DNA from: DATDVL01 sp035290025 | GTDB lineage: Archaea; Nanobdellota; Nanobdellia; SCGC-AAA011-G17; DATDVL01 | Assembly (NCBI GenBank): GCA_035290025.1 | Contig: DATDVL010000030.1 | Coordinates: 1 to 28,110, forward strand | Length of the DNA stretch: 28,110 nt | Direction: 5' to 3' | In this document: in pieces, positions 20,308 through 27,026 of the stretch | Layout of the letters: each line of letters starts with the position of its first letter | Numbering within the stretch: position 1 is the first letter of the stretch | The notes under the pieces: generated by a model | Told to the model about the DNA's origin: nothing | Database searches by the model: none | The model's input: the letters and a program-made list of their open reading frames with translations, nothing else | Program-made: the position numbers and the translations under genes

Positions 20308-21183
20308 ATGGTACTGACACAATTACTCCTTAATTCACTTATCATCGGAGGCTTGTATGCATTAGTAGCAGCAGGATTCTCACTTATTTACAGCACGAAT
20401 AAATTCATGCACTTCGCCCATGGCACAAGCGTTGTAGCAGGAGGATACTTCCTCTACGCATTTTATTCACTCAATCACTTCCCTTTCTGGCTAGCCGTGA
20501 TTACTACCTTGTTCTGCACCGCACTCCTAGGAGCAGGAATGTACAAAATAATTTATGAACCATTACAAAAAAGAAAAGCATCCAACGTCATACTCCTGAT
20601 AGCAAGCATAGGCATACTCATACTCTTCCAGAATATTATACAACTCATTTTCGGAGCAAGCATACAAACTATAAGCATACAATCAAACACTACCTACACT
20701 ATTTTAGGAGCAGCAATAACCCAACTACAAATAATTATTATTAGCATATCCATCTTACTCTATTTCATACTCACCTGGATGATGTATCACACAACACTCG
20801 GAAAACACATGCGAGCAGTAGCAGATAACCCTGGACTAGCAAAAATCATCGGCATCGACCCCAAAAAAATAGCATTATGGTCATTCATCCTAGGAGCAAC
20901 ACTCGCAGGGATAGCAGGCATACTGATAGGACTAGAACAAAACCTTGAACCCAGCATGGGAACAGGACTCATGATCAAAGGATTCACCGGAGCAGTCATT
21001 GGAGGAGTAGAATCCGTAGGAGGAGCAGTACTCGGATCATATATTTTAGGAGCAGCAGAAAACTTTGGTGTATGGTACTTACCATCAGGCTACAAAGACG
21101 GCATAGCATTCATACTTCTCTTCCTCTTCCTCTTACTCAAACCTAGCGGGTTATTCGGCATACGCAAAGGAGCAAAACAATGA
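20308..21183 (+). CDS. livH: HAAT ABC transporter permease, LivH-type
   Basis: The first of two membrane subunits of a branched-chain/hydrophobic amino acid importer. The 291-aa protein has about eight TM helices. It shows the LivH pattern: LLNSLIIGGLYALVAAGFSLIYSTNKFMHFAHG at the N-terminus, a GKHMRAVADNPGLAKIIGIDPKK cytoplasmic coupling loop (EAA-like), and GFTGAVIGGVESVGGAVLGSYILG near the end. The stop overlaps the livM start by 4 nt (ATGA). It would form the translocation pore as a heterodimer with LivM, driven by LivG and LivF. Confidence 0.95.
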   Translation: MVLTQLLLNSLIIGGLYALVAAGFSLIYSTNKFMHFAHGTSVVAGGYFLYAFYSLNHFPFWLAVITTLFCTALLGAGMYKIIYEPLQKRKASNVILLIASIGILILFQNIIQLIFGASIQTISIQSNTTYTILGAAITQLQIIIISISILLYFILTWMMYHTTLGKHMRAVADNPGLAKIIGIDPKKIALWSFILGATLAGIAGILIGLEQNLEPSMGTGLMIKGFTGAVIGGVESVGGAVLGSYILGAAENFGVWYLPSGYKDGIAFILLFLFLLLKPSGLFGIRKGAKQ

Positions 21184-22052
21184 TCCTACCCTATATCATA
21201 CACCTACTCATATTCATCAGCATTTACACCATACTCACCGTAAGCCTCAACCTAACACTAGGATTCACGGGGATGCTCAACCTAGGACACATAGCATTCT
21301 TCGGCATAGGAGCCTACACATCAACACTATTGGTCATGAACGGCGTACCCTACATCATAGCATTCCTAGCAGCAGGAATAATCGCAGGAATATTCGGCTA
21401 CTTACTCGTCTACGCCGTAAGAAAACTCAAAGGAGACTACCTAGCACTAGCAACCCTAGGATTCTCATTCGTCATGACTACTTTATTCCTCAACTGGTCA
21501 TCACTCACACGAGGACCACTAGGAATACCTGGCATACCACGACCAGAAATCTTCGGGTTCATCATAAAAACACCACCCGCCTACCTCTTATTCGTAGCTG
21601 TCATAGCAATAATTATATGCATCATTTGCTGGCGCATCACAACATCATCCTTCGGAACACTCCTCACCGCAGTACGAGACGACCAACTAGGACTACAAGT
21701 ACTAGGAAAAAACGTTTTCTTACTCAAAGCAAAAGCCATGATACTCTCAGCATGCTTCGCAGGCATAGCAGGAAGCTTGTTCGCACATTACTTATCATTC
21801 ATTGACCCGGGATCATTCACCCTCACAGAAATAATACTTGTCTTCACCATCGTCATCGTTGGAGGCATAGCATCAATCAAAGGAAGTATTATAGCAACAT
21901 TCGTTATCATCCTCCTACCAGAACTCCTAAGATTCCTAGCACTCCCCAGCGCCATACTTGGACCACTACGGCAAGTACTCTACGCACTCCTCCTCCTTAT
22001 CATCCTACTCTACCGACCACGAGGACTCTACGGGAGGATAGACCTAGAATGA
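21180..22052 (+). CDS. livM: HAAT ABC transporter permease, LivM-type
   Basis: The second membrane subunit, 290 aa with about eight to ten TM helices. LivM hallmarks: TVSLNLTLGFTGMLNLGHIAFFGIGAYTS near the N-terminus, LKGDYLALATLGFSFVM, a cytoplasmic TAVRDDQLGLQVLGKNVFLLKAKAM coupling loop, and IVGGIASIKGSIIATFVII. It lacks the long N-terminal extension of some bacterial LivM proteins. The start overlaps the livH stop and the stop overlaps the livG start, each through ATGA, so the cluster is translationally coupled. Confidence 0.95.
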   Translation: MILPYIIHLLIFISIYTILTVSLNLTLGFTGMLNLGHIAFFGIGAYTSTLLVMNGVPYIIAFLAAGIIAGIFGYLLVYAVRKLKGDYLALATLGFSFVMTTLFLNWSSLTRGPLGIPGIPRPEIFGFIIKTPPAYLLFVAVIAIIICIICWRITTSSFGTLLTAVRDDQLGLQVLGKNVFLLKAKAMILSACFAGIAGSLFAHYLSFIDPGSFTLTEIILVFTIVIVGGIASIKGSIIATFVIILLPELLRFLALPSAILGPLRQVLYALLLLIILLYRPRGLYGRIDLE

Positions 22053-22780
22053 TACTCACCATTACGAACCTAAAAAAATACTTTGGAGGCATACGAGCAC
22101 TTGACGGAGCAACCATCAACGTCGCACCAGGAAAAATAACAGCACTCATAGGACCCAACGGCTGCGGAAAAACAACACTCTTCAATACCCTCCTCAACCT
22201 TGAACAAAAAGACGAAGGAACCATAATATTTAACAAAGAAAACATCAGCAACCTACCCACCCATAATATCATCAAGAAAGGCATAGCAAGAACATTCCAA
22301 GAAGTACGACTCTTCAAAAACCTAAGCATCCAAGAACACTTTGACATCGTATTGAACAACGATAATGAAAAACTCTTCAAAAATATTTTCTCCCCAGCAC
22401 GAAACAACGAAACAACCATAAAAAAGTACTTAGCACAAGTCAACCTGAACAAACCACTTACTACGTACGCAATAGACCTCAGCTACGGACAAAGAAAACT
22501 ATTAGACCTCGCACTAGCACTAGCACTACCCCACAAGATACTCTTACTCGACGAGCCCGTAGCAGGAATAAATCCAGAACTACGAATCATCATTAAAGAC
22601 ATACTCAAAAAACTACGAACACAAGGAGAAACCATACTCCTCATAGAACACGACATGAATTTTGTTATGGACCTCGCAGACCACATCATCGTACTTGATG
22701 AAGGGAAAAAACTTGTAGAAGGAACACCGAAAAAAATACAAGACAACCCTCACGTGCTTGAAGCATATCTCGGAGACTAA
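22049..22780 (+). CDS. livG: HAAT ABC transporter ATPase, LivG-type
   Basis: A cytoplasmic nucleotide-binding subunit of 243 aa. Walker A GPNGCGKT (35-42), Q-loop region in ARTFQEVRLFKNLSIQEH (LivG signature), ABC signature LSYGQRKLLDLALAL (about 144), Walker B ILLLDEPVAGINPE (about 164-177), and H-loop LIEHDMNFVMDLADH. The signature is LSYGQ rather than LSGGQ, which is common in LivG proteins. It would pair with LivF to power uptake. Its start overlaps livM by 4 nt; livF follows after 3 nt. Confidence 0.96.
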   Translation: MILTITNLKKYFGGIRALDGATINVAPGKITALIGPNGCGKTTLFNTLLNLEQKDEGTIIFNKENISNLPTHNIIKKGIARTFQEVRLFKNLSIQEHFDIVLNNDNEKLFKNIFSPARNNETTIKKYLAQVNLNKPLTTYAIDLSYGQRKLLDLALALALPHKILLLDEPVAGINPELRIIIKDILKKLRTQGETILLIEHDMNFVMDLADHIIVLDEGKKLVEGTPKKIQDNPHVLEAYLGD

Positions 22781-22783
22781 AAC

Positions 22784-23491
22784 ATGCTACTCACCATAAA
22801 AAACTTACACGCAGGATACAACGAACTCAACGTACTCAAAGGAATAAATATTAGTCTACAACCTGGAGAAATCATAGCACTCATAGGACCCAACGGAGCA
22901 GGAAAAAGCACAGTGATAAAAAGCATTTTTAATATTGCCAACGTAACCCAAGGAACCATAACCTACAAAGGAGAAAACATCAACAAACTCCACACCTACG
23001 ACCTCATAAACCTCGGCATCAGCTACGTACCCCAAGGAAAAATAAACTTTACCAACCTCACCGTAGAAGAAAACCTACGCATAGGAACAGAAAAAAAAGA
23101 CAAAGACACTTTACAGAAAAACTTAGATTACGTCTACAAAAAATTCCCGATACTCAAAGAACGAAGAAAACAACTCGCCTATGGATTATCAGGAGGACAA
23201 CAACAAATGCTCGCCCTAGGAAGAGCACTCATGAGAAACCCCGACTTACTCTTACTTGATGAACCATCACTAGGACTCAGCCCGAAACTACAAAAAGAAT
23301 TATTCACCATTATTGAACAACTACGCAACGACGGCATAGCACTCTTCATCGTAGAACAAAACGCAAAGAAAGCCATAGAACTCGCAGACAAAACCTACCT
23401 CCTAGAAGACGGCAAGATAGCACTAGAAGGAGGAAAAGATATTATCAACCATAAAAAAATAAAGAATGTTTACTTAGGTGGAAGATACTAA
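22784..23491 (+). CDS. livF: HAAT ABC transporter ATPase, LivF-type
   Basis: The second nucleotide-binding subunit, 235 aa. Walker A GPNGAGKS (35-42), the LivF-type GISYVPQGKINFTNLTVEENL segment, ABC signature LSGGQQQML (about 132), Walker B LLLLDEPSLGLSPK, H-loop IVEQNAKKAIELAD. At 235 aa it is of typical length. It is the last gene of the transporter cluster, and its 3' end overlaps the convergent dehydrogenase-like gene by 18 nt, an overlap that leaves no room for a terminator between them. Confidence 0.96.
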   Translation: MLLTIKNLHAGYNELNVLKGINISLQPGEIIALIGPNGAGKSTVIKSIFNIANVTQGTITYKGENINKLHTYDLINLGISYVPQGKINFTNLTVEENLRIGTEKKDKDTLQKNLDYVYKKFPILKERRKQLAYGLSGGQQQMLALGRALMRNPDLLLLDEPSLGLSPKLQKELFTIIEQLRNDGIALFIVEQNAKKAIELADKTYLLEDGKIALEGGKDIINHKKIKNVYLGGRY

Positions 23492-24406
23492 GATTTTACT
23501 TTTTTCGAGAAACATTTCTTTCTCTATCTTGTTTAAAGAGAAATTCAATGGACCAATAATTTTACCACTTTTAAACTCTACAGGCATTCCAAGGTAATAA
23601 TCTTTCAAGCCTTCAAATGAATCCATTTTTATTACTAGGCCTGTCTTGAAGTCCTTTTTTCCCAAATAACCAGCAACCAAATCAGATAACGTTTTATTCC
23701 ACTGAAGATAAGTCACTCCACCCAAACTAGCTTTTACGAAATGATCCTTTAGCCCCATTGCTAATTCATTATATAGGCTTTTTTCTGGATTAGACATGAT
23801 ATGACTAAGAAGAGGAACAGGATCTCCATGAATACCAATACACATTACTTTTTCCAAATCACCTTCTTTAAAACCTTTTAGCCTCAATAAATGTTTTATA
23901 CGAAGTATATCCAGATCTAATCCAAAACCAAATAGACTATTTGATTTATCTAGACACTTTGCCAGAACATTTGTGAATATGTCCACTGGATTAGAAATAA
24001 CAAAAATGCAAGCATTCTTTAAATTTTTAAGTAATACCCCACATTCCATCATTAATTTTCTGTTCTGATTCAGTTCTGCCATTCTGAAATTAATAGTCTC
24101 TTTATTCTCAATTGTCTTCTTATGAATATCTTCAGACCGTTGATCAGCCCGATAATCAGACGCACAAATAAAAACGACATTAACACTTTTTTTAAAATTT
24201 AGCGGGACAACAGGCATATTATCCTTTTCTGGTAAAGGAATAATTTCTTTATCTGCGGACAAGGACTTTATTTCTTCTTGTATATGCTCAACTTTGAACT
24301 TTCTTCTGTTGTAAAGATAAATATCTGTAACTTCTTCTGATTTTACTAAATTTTCTATAACAATCCTCCCTGTATTCCCAACTCCAATAACAAGAGCTAC
24401 GACCAT
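23474..24406 (-). CDS. Lactate/malate dehydrogenase superfamily protein
   Basis: A 310-aa NAD-dependent 2-hydroxyacid dehydrogenase fold. Dinucleotide-binding GVGNTG lies at the N-terminus, then the SNPVDIFTNVLAK motif. FGFGLDLDILRIKHLL carries the Asp-Arg pair, and CIGIHGDPVPLLS carries the catalytic His. The substrate-specificity loop (ASDYRADQRSED) is unlike the usual GxPRKPGMxR, so lactate, malate or another 2-oxoacid cannot be chosen. ATG 24406, three codons into the longest frame, lies 26 nt from a TATA box and starts directly at the first strand (VVALVIGVG). Codon use is AT-rich compared with livHMGF, and the gene points against that cluster, overlapping it by 18 nt. Confidence 0.85.
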   Translation of the reverse strand: MVVALVIGVGNTGRIVIENLVKSEEVTDIYLYNRRKFKVEHIQEEIKSLSADKEIIPLPEKDNMPVVPLNFKKSVNVVFICASDYRADQRSEDIHKKTIENKETINFRMAELNQNRKLMMECGVLLKNLKNACIFVISNPVDIFTNVLAKCLDKSNSLFGFGLDLDILRIKHLLRLKGFKEGDLEKVMCIGIHGDPVPLLSHIMSNPEKSLYNELAMGLKDHFVKASLGGVTYLQWNKTLSDLVAGYLGKKDFKTGLVIKMDSFEGLKDYYLGMPVEFKSGKIIGPLNFSLNKIEKEMFLEKSKILVSST

Positions 24407-24427
24407 AAGTATCATTCTTTTGTTCAG

Positions 24428-24436
24428 TTATATAAA
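24428..24436 (-). promoter_or_regulatory. TATA box of the dehydrogenase-like gene
   Basis: Minus-strand TTTATATAA is centred 26 nt upstream of ATG 24406, which is why that ATG is preferred over 24415. Confidence 0.55.
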
Positions 24437-24450
24437 TTTAGCTACTAAAA

Positions 24451-24459
24451 CTATAAAAA
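24451..24459 (+). promoter_or_regulatory. TATA box of the winged-helix/methyltransferase pair
   Basis: CTATAAAAA is centred about 29-30 nt before ATG 24484. It is divergent from the dehydrogenase promoter. Confidence 0.45.
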
Positions 24460-24483
24460 CAGCTGAATACTTGTTATTATTCG

Positions 24484-24942
24484 ATGAAACAAACCGTCGC
24501 CAAAGAAAAACCGTTAGCAGAAATAACCCTCAGAAGATACGAAAAACCGTACCAGATGAGCGAACGAGAACTCATAAGAAAACTCTGCTTAAGCCTTGGA
24601 TTATTACAAACAGGAGATTCACGAGACATCATCGTTGACATTTTTCACGTCTTATTACAAGCAAACAAAACAAAAACAGCCCTCACACCAGAAGTAATAC
24701 AACAAAACATTGTCACCAACCGACAAGCAGCAAACCTGCCACTCAAAGGCATAGCACCATCCAACATCAGAAGACAACTCAAACGATTAAAAGACCTCTT
24801 CTTCATAGAAAAAAACAATAACGCCTACAGAATAACAGAACACGAAAACATCAAACACATTTACGAAGAAAAAATAAAGAAGTATTATCTCCCCAGCATT
24901 CTCAGCAGAATAGAAGAATACTTACAAGCACTAGAACCATGA
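24484..24942 (+). CDS. Winged-helix protein, probable DNA-binding
   Basis: No named family recognised. The 152-aa protein has a basic, Arg/Lys-rich N-terminus (LRRYEKPYQMSERELIRKL), then a helix-turn-helix with wing at about 55-120: RDIIVDIFHVLLQANKTKTALT, PSNIRRQLKRLKDLFFIEK (recognition helix) and NNAYRITEHENI (wing). A C-terminal helix (YYLPSILSRIEEYLQAL) could dimerise. It overlaps the methyltransferase start by 4 nt, so the two are co-translated; whether it regulates this pair or acts elsewhere is unknown. The cytoplasmic location is inferred from the lack of hydrophobic segments. Confidence 0.7.
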   Translation: MKQTVAKEKPLAEITLRRYEKPYQMSERELIRKLCLSLGLLQTGDSRDIIVDIFHVLLQANKTKTALTPEVIQQNIVTNRQAANLPLKGIAPSNIRRQLKRLKDLFFIEKNNNAYRITEHENIKHIYEEKIKKYYLPSILSRIEEYLQALEP

Positions 24943-25451
24943 TTTACGAACCACGAGAAGATTCTTACCTTCTACAAAAACATGTTAAAGAGTACGCACA
25001 CGGAAAAGTATTGGATGTAGGAACAGGATCAGGCATACAAGCAACAACAGCACTAGAAAACACACCCGACGTACTCGCCGTAGACATCAACCCTGAAGCA
25101 GTAGAACACTGCCAACAACAAGGCATAACTGCAAAACAATCAGACCTTTTTAGCAATGTTAGCGAAAAATACGACCTCATCATCTTCAACCCACCCTACC
25201 TACCTGAAGACCACCACGAAGACGCAGCAAGCAAACAAATAACCACAGGAGGAAAAGAAGGAAACGAACTGCTAAAAAAGTTTTTACACCAAGCAAAAAA
25301 ACACTTAGCACCCGAAGGAAACATCCTTATCGTGATAAGCTCATTAACACCCGAAGCAGAAAAAATAATGGACGAGCATGGGTATAAGCACACCATCCTC
25401 GAACGACAAAAACACTTCTTTGAAGAACTTATCGTGTACTTACTACACTAA
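24939..25451 (+). CDS. HemK2/PrmC-type N5-glutamine methyltransferase
   Basis: A class I SAM-dependent methyltransferase of 170 aa. It starts at the conserved YEPREDSYLL, then motif I VLDVGTGSGIQ, acidic VDINPEA (motif II), and the catalytic NPPYLP (motif IV) that contacts the substrate amide. This compact form without the N-terminal domain of bacterial PrmC matches archaeal/eukaryotic HemK2 (Mtq2), which methylates the Gln of the GGQ motif in release factor aRF1/eRF1. In other archaea and eukaryotes the partner is Trm112; no such gene is adjacent here. It is coupled to the winged-helix gene by a 4-nt overlap and ends 1 nt before the convergent acidic micropeptide gene. Confidence 0.9.
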   Translation: MIYEPREDSYLLQKHVKEYAHGKVLDVGTGSGIQATTALENTPDVLAVDINPEAVEHCQQQGITAKQSDLFSNVSEKYDLIIFNPPYLPEDHHEDAASKQITTGGKEGNELLKKFLHQAKKHLAPEGNILIVISSLTPEAEKIMDEHGYKHTILERQKHFFEELIVYLLH

Positions 25452-25452
25452 A

Positions 25453-25560
25453 CTATTCTTCATCGTCGCTATCTTCATCACTATCATCGTCATCATCGCT
25501 ATCGTCGTCCCAATCGTCGTCATCATCAAAGCGAAATAACCATTGGTCTTCACCATTCAT
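25453..25560 (-). CDS. Asp-rich 35-aa micropeptide coupled to sepF
   Basis: A 35-codon frame directly after sepF. Its ATG overlaps the sepF stop (ATGA), and GGAGG within the last sepF codons lies 8-10 nt upstream as a ribosome site. The product starts MNGEDQWLFRF and then becomes almost pure Asp with Ser, Glu and one Trp (DDDDDWDDDSDDD and so on), ending SDDEE; about 24 of the 35 residues are acidic. Asp codons mix GAT and GAC, which argues against simple triplet expansion and for protein selection. I know no named family. It may be an acidic partner or modulator of SepF/FtsZ or a charge-based decoy; both are inference. It ends 1 nt from the convergent methyltransferase stop. Confidence 0.65.
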   Translation of the reverse strand: MNGEDQWLFRFDDDDDWDDDSDDDDDSDEDSDDEE

Positions 25561-25901
25561 GGTGTCATACCTCCTCCATTGTTTTGCACATCGCGACCCT
25601 CAATGTTCACCATCTTGGGCGTGATAAGTAGTAAACCGGGATTCAAAGCAACAATATCACCCTCAAACGTCTGCACGGCATGCTTAATATCACCCAGACA
25701 ATGCCTTAACTGCTCCTTATTAGCAAAATAGCCAATATTCAACATCACAATCGTCTTACCATCAGCAATAGCAGACTTCACCATATCAACATCCGCCTCA
25801 ACCGACAACTTGAAAATCCTCACGGTAAGCCTATCCTTAGCAACTTCCTTCAAATCGACGAACTCTTCCATAGGCTCTTTCTTTTTCTTAAATAGAAACA
25901 T
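25557..25901 (-). CDS. sepF: Cell division protein SepF
   Basis: The membrane anchor of FtsZ in archaea that lack FtsA. The 114-aa product has a short N-terminal amphipathic/basic membrane-targeting segment (MFLFKKKKEP) and the SepF core from about residue 24: LTVRIFKLSVEADVDMVKSAIADGKTIVMLNIGYF, LRHCLGDIKHAVQTFEGDIVALNPGLLLITPKMVNI. The GDIVALNPGLLLITP stretch is the best family marker. The linker between targeting segment and core is very short compared with bacterial SepF, as in other archaeal forms. A TATA box 28 nt upstream predicts a leaderless mRNA. The stop codon overlaps the start of an acidic micropeptide gene. Confidence 0.93.
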   Translation of the reverse strand: MFLFKKKKEPMEEFVDLKEVAKDRLTVRIFKLSVEADVDMVKSAIADGKTIVMLNIGYFANKEQLRHCLGDIKHAVQTFEGDIVALNPGLLLITPKMVNIEGRDVQNNGGGMTP

Positions 25902-25924
25902 GCGGGTAAGGATGCTCTCATTTA

Positions 25925-25934
25925 CTATTAAAGC
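25925..25934 (-). promoter_or_regulatory. TATA box of the sepF operon
   Basis: Minus-strand GCTTTAATAG is centred 28 nt upstream of ATG 25901. Confidence 0.5.
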
Positions 25935-25935
25935 T

Positions 25936-26223
25936 TTATGGTTCTAGAACCCCAATATCCTCTAATGATAAAACACCCATCAAATGATCCAAACCCTTAA
26001 ACGGGTCCCTACACTCCGCGATTCTAGCCCCATTTCTTCTAAAATCAATTGCAACTCTAAAATCGCATGTATCCAACGCACCGTGACGTTCACTAAGCAT
26101 CGGGACTACATCACCATGTATGATAACTGTGCCGTGAGATCCTCCTATAGCAACTGTTGCCTCATAATGTGTATGTTTATCGACAAAGTTTCTTCCCTGA
26201 ATCCTCACATCATAAACAGTCAT
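25936..26223 (-). CDS. Small hypothetical protein upstream of sepF
   Basis: Not recognised. The 95-aa product (from ATG 26223) is beta-rich in its first half (TVYDVRIQGRNFVDKHTHYEATVAIGG, then HGTVIIHGDVVPML) and more helical at the end (PFKGLDHLMGVLSLEDIGVLEP). It has no Cys clusters, signal or TM segment. The upstream in-frame ATG would give 99 aa, but ATG 26223 lies 25-26 nt after a TATA box and is preferred. Its base composition is more balanced and GC-richer than the neighbours (codons such as CGC, GCG), unlike the A-rich style of the ribosomal genes next door. It is divergent from the uL1 operon. Confidence 0.65.
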   Translation of the reverse strand: MTVYDVRIQGRNFVDKHTHYEATVAIGGSHGTVIIHGDVVPMLSERHGALDTCDFRVAIDFRRNGARIAECRDPFKGLDHLMGVLSLEDIGVLEP

Positions 26224-26244
26224 ATACCTACCCAACCCTTTTTA

Positions 26245-26252
26245 TTTATAAA
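26245..26252 (-). promoter_or_regulatory. TATA box of the 95-aa hypothetical gene
   Basis: Minus-strand TTTATAAA is centred 25-26 nt upstream of ATG 26223. Confidence 0.5.
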
Positions 26253-26266
26253 CTTTAAGAACGCAA

Positions 26267-26278
26267 GATTTATAAATC
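26267..26278 (+). promoter_or_regulatory. TATA box of the uL1-uL10-P1 operon
   Basis: GATTTATAAATC is a palindromic TATA element. The predicted start site near 26299 leaves a leader of about 38 nt with the hairpin and GGAGG site before uL1. Confidence 0.6.
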
Positions 26279-26309
26279 AACCAAAAAACGATGAAGATAC
26301 CCGCATGGA

Positions 26310-26324
26310 CTACACTCAGTGTAG
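26310..26324 (+). promoter_or_regulatory. Leader hairpin in front of uL1
   Basis: CTACAC-TCA-GTGTAG forms a perfect 6-bp stem with a 3-nt loop, directly before the AGGAGGG ribosome site (8 nt from ATG 26337). In other archaea and bacteria, L1 represses its own operon by binding a 23S-like structure in the mRNA. This hairpin is a candidate part of such a site, but its short stem does not by itself reproduce the known L1 motif. Confidence 0.45.
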
Positions 26325-26336
26325 GAGGGCAATTAC

Positions 26337-27026
26337 ATGGACAAGAAACAAGCACTACAAACCATTCAGTATCTTAAAGAACATTCTCCCCAACGAGGAT
26401 TTAAACAAAATTACGACTTACTCATAACACTCAAACAACTCAACATAAAAAAAGACGCAGACAAAGTACTCATCTTCACCGCACTACCCCACCCCAAAGG
26501 AAAAAAAGCAAAAGTAGCAGCACTCATAGGACAAGAATTACTCACCACAGCAAAAGCAAACTGTGACAAAGTCATACTCCAAGAAGAATTCAAAAACTAC
26601 GACAAAAAAGCCATAAAAAAAATGGCACGAGAAACAGACTACTTCGTAGCACAAGCAACCATCATGCCACAAATAGCAGCAGCATTCGGTAAAGTACTAG
26701 GACCACGAGGAAAAATGCCCAATCCCAAAGCAGGATGCATCGTACCACCAACAGCAGACCTCAAAGCATTAGTACAAAAACTACACAACACCGTACGACT
26801 AGAAACAAAAACAGACATTGTCATAAGAACCGTCGTAGGAACACAAGACAGCAAAGACGAAGACCTAGCAGACAATATCATACACGTCTACAACACCGTA
26901 TTACACGCACTACCCCAAGAAAAAAACAACATTAAAAAAACATTCCTAAAACTCACCATGGGACCAGCAGTAGACATTGAACGATTACCCAACGAGAAAC
27001 CAGAGGTAAAAGCACATGGAGCATAA
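26337..27026 (+). CDS. rpl1: Ribosomal protein uL1
   Basis: Large-subunit protein of the mobile L1 stalk, which contacts E-site tRNA. The 229-aa sequence carries the signature AAAFGKVLGPRGKMPNPKAGCIVPP (about residues 120-144), the N-terminal QNYDLLITLKQLN strand and the C-terminal KKTFLKLTMGPAVDIE rRNA-binding strand. GGAGG before ATG 26337 sets the start. It heads the uL1-uL10-P1 operon; uL11, which often precedes it in archaea, is absent here. The last 11 nt overlap the uL10 start. Confidence 0.97.
   Translation: MDKKQALQTIQYLKEHSPQRGFKQNYDLLITLKQLNIKKDADKVLIFTALPHPKGKKAKVAALIGQELLTTAKANCDKVILQEEFKNYDKKAIKKMARETDYFVAQATIMPQIAAAFGKVLGPRGKMPNPKAGCIVPPTADLKALVQKLHNTVRLETKTDIVIRTVVGTQDSKDEDLADNIIHVYNTVLHALPQEKNNIKKTFLKLTMGPAVDIERLPNEKPEVKAHGA

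Noticed and set aside
25453..25530. Simple triplet microsatellite rather than a gene
   Set aside because: The repeats are Asp codons that mix GAT and GAC irregularly with Ser, Glu and Trp codons; with the coupled start and ribosome site, a coding origin is more likely.
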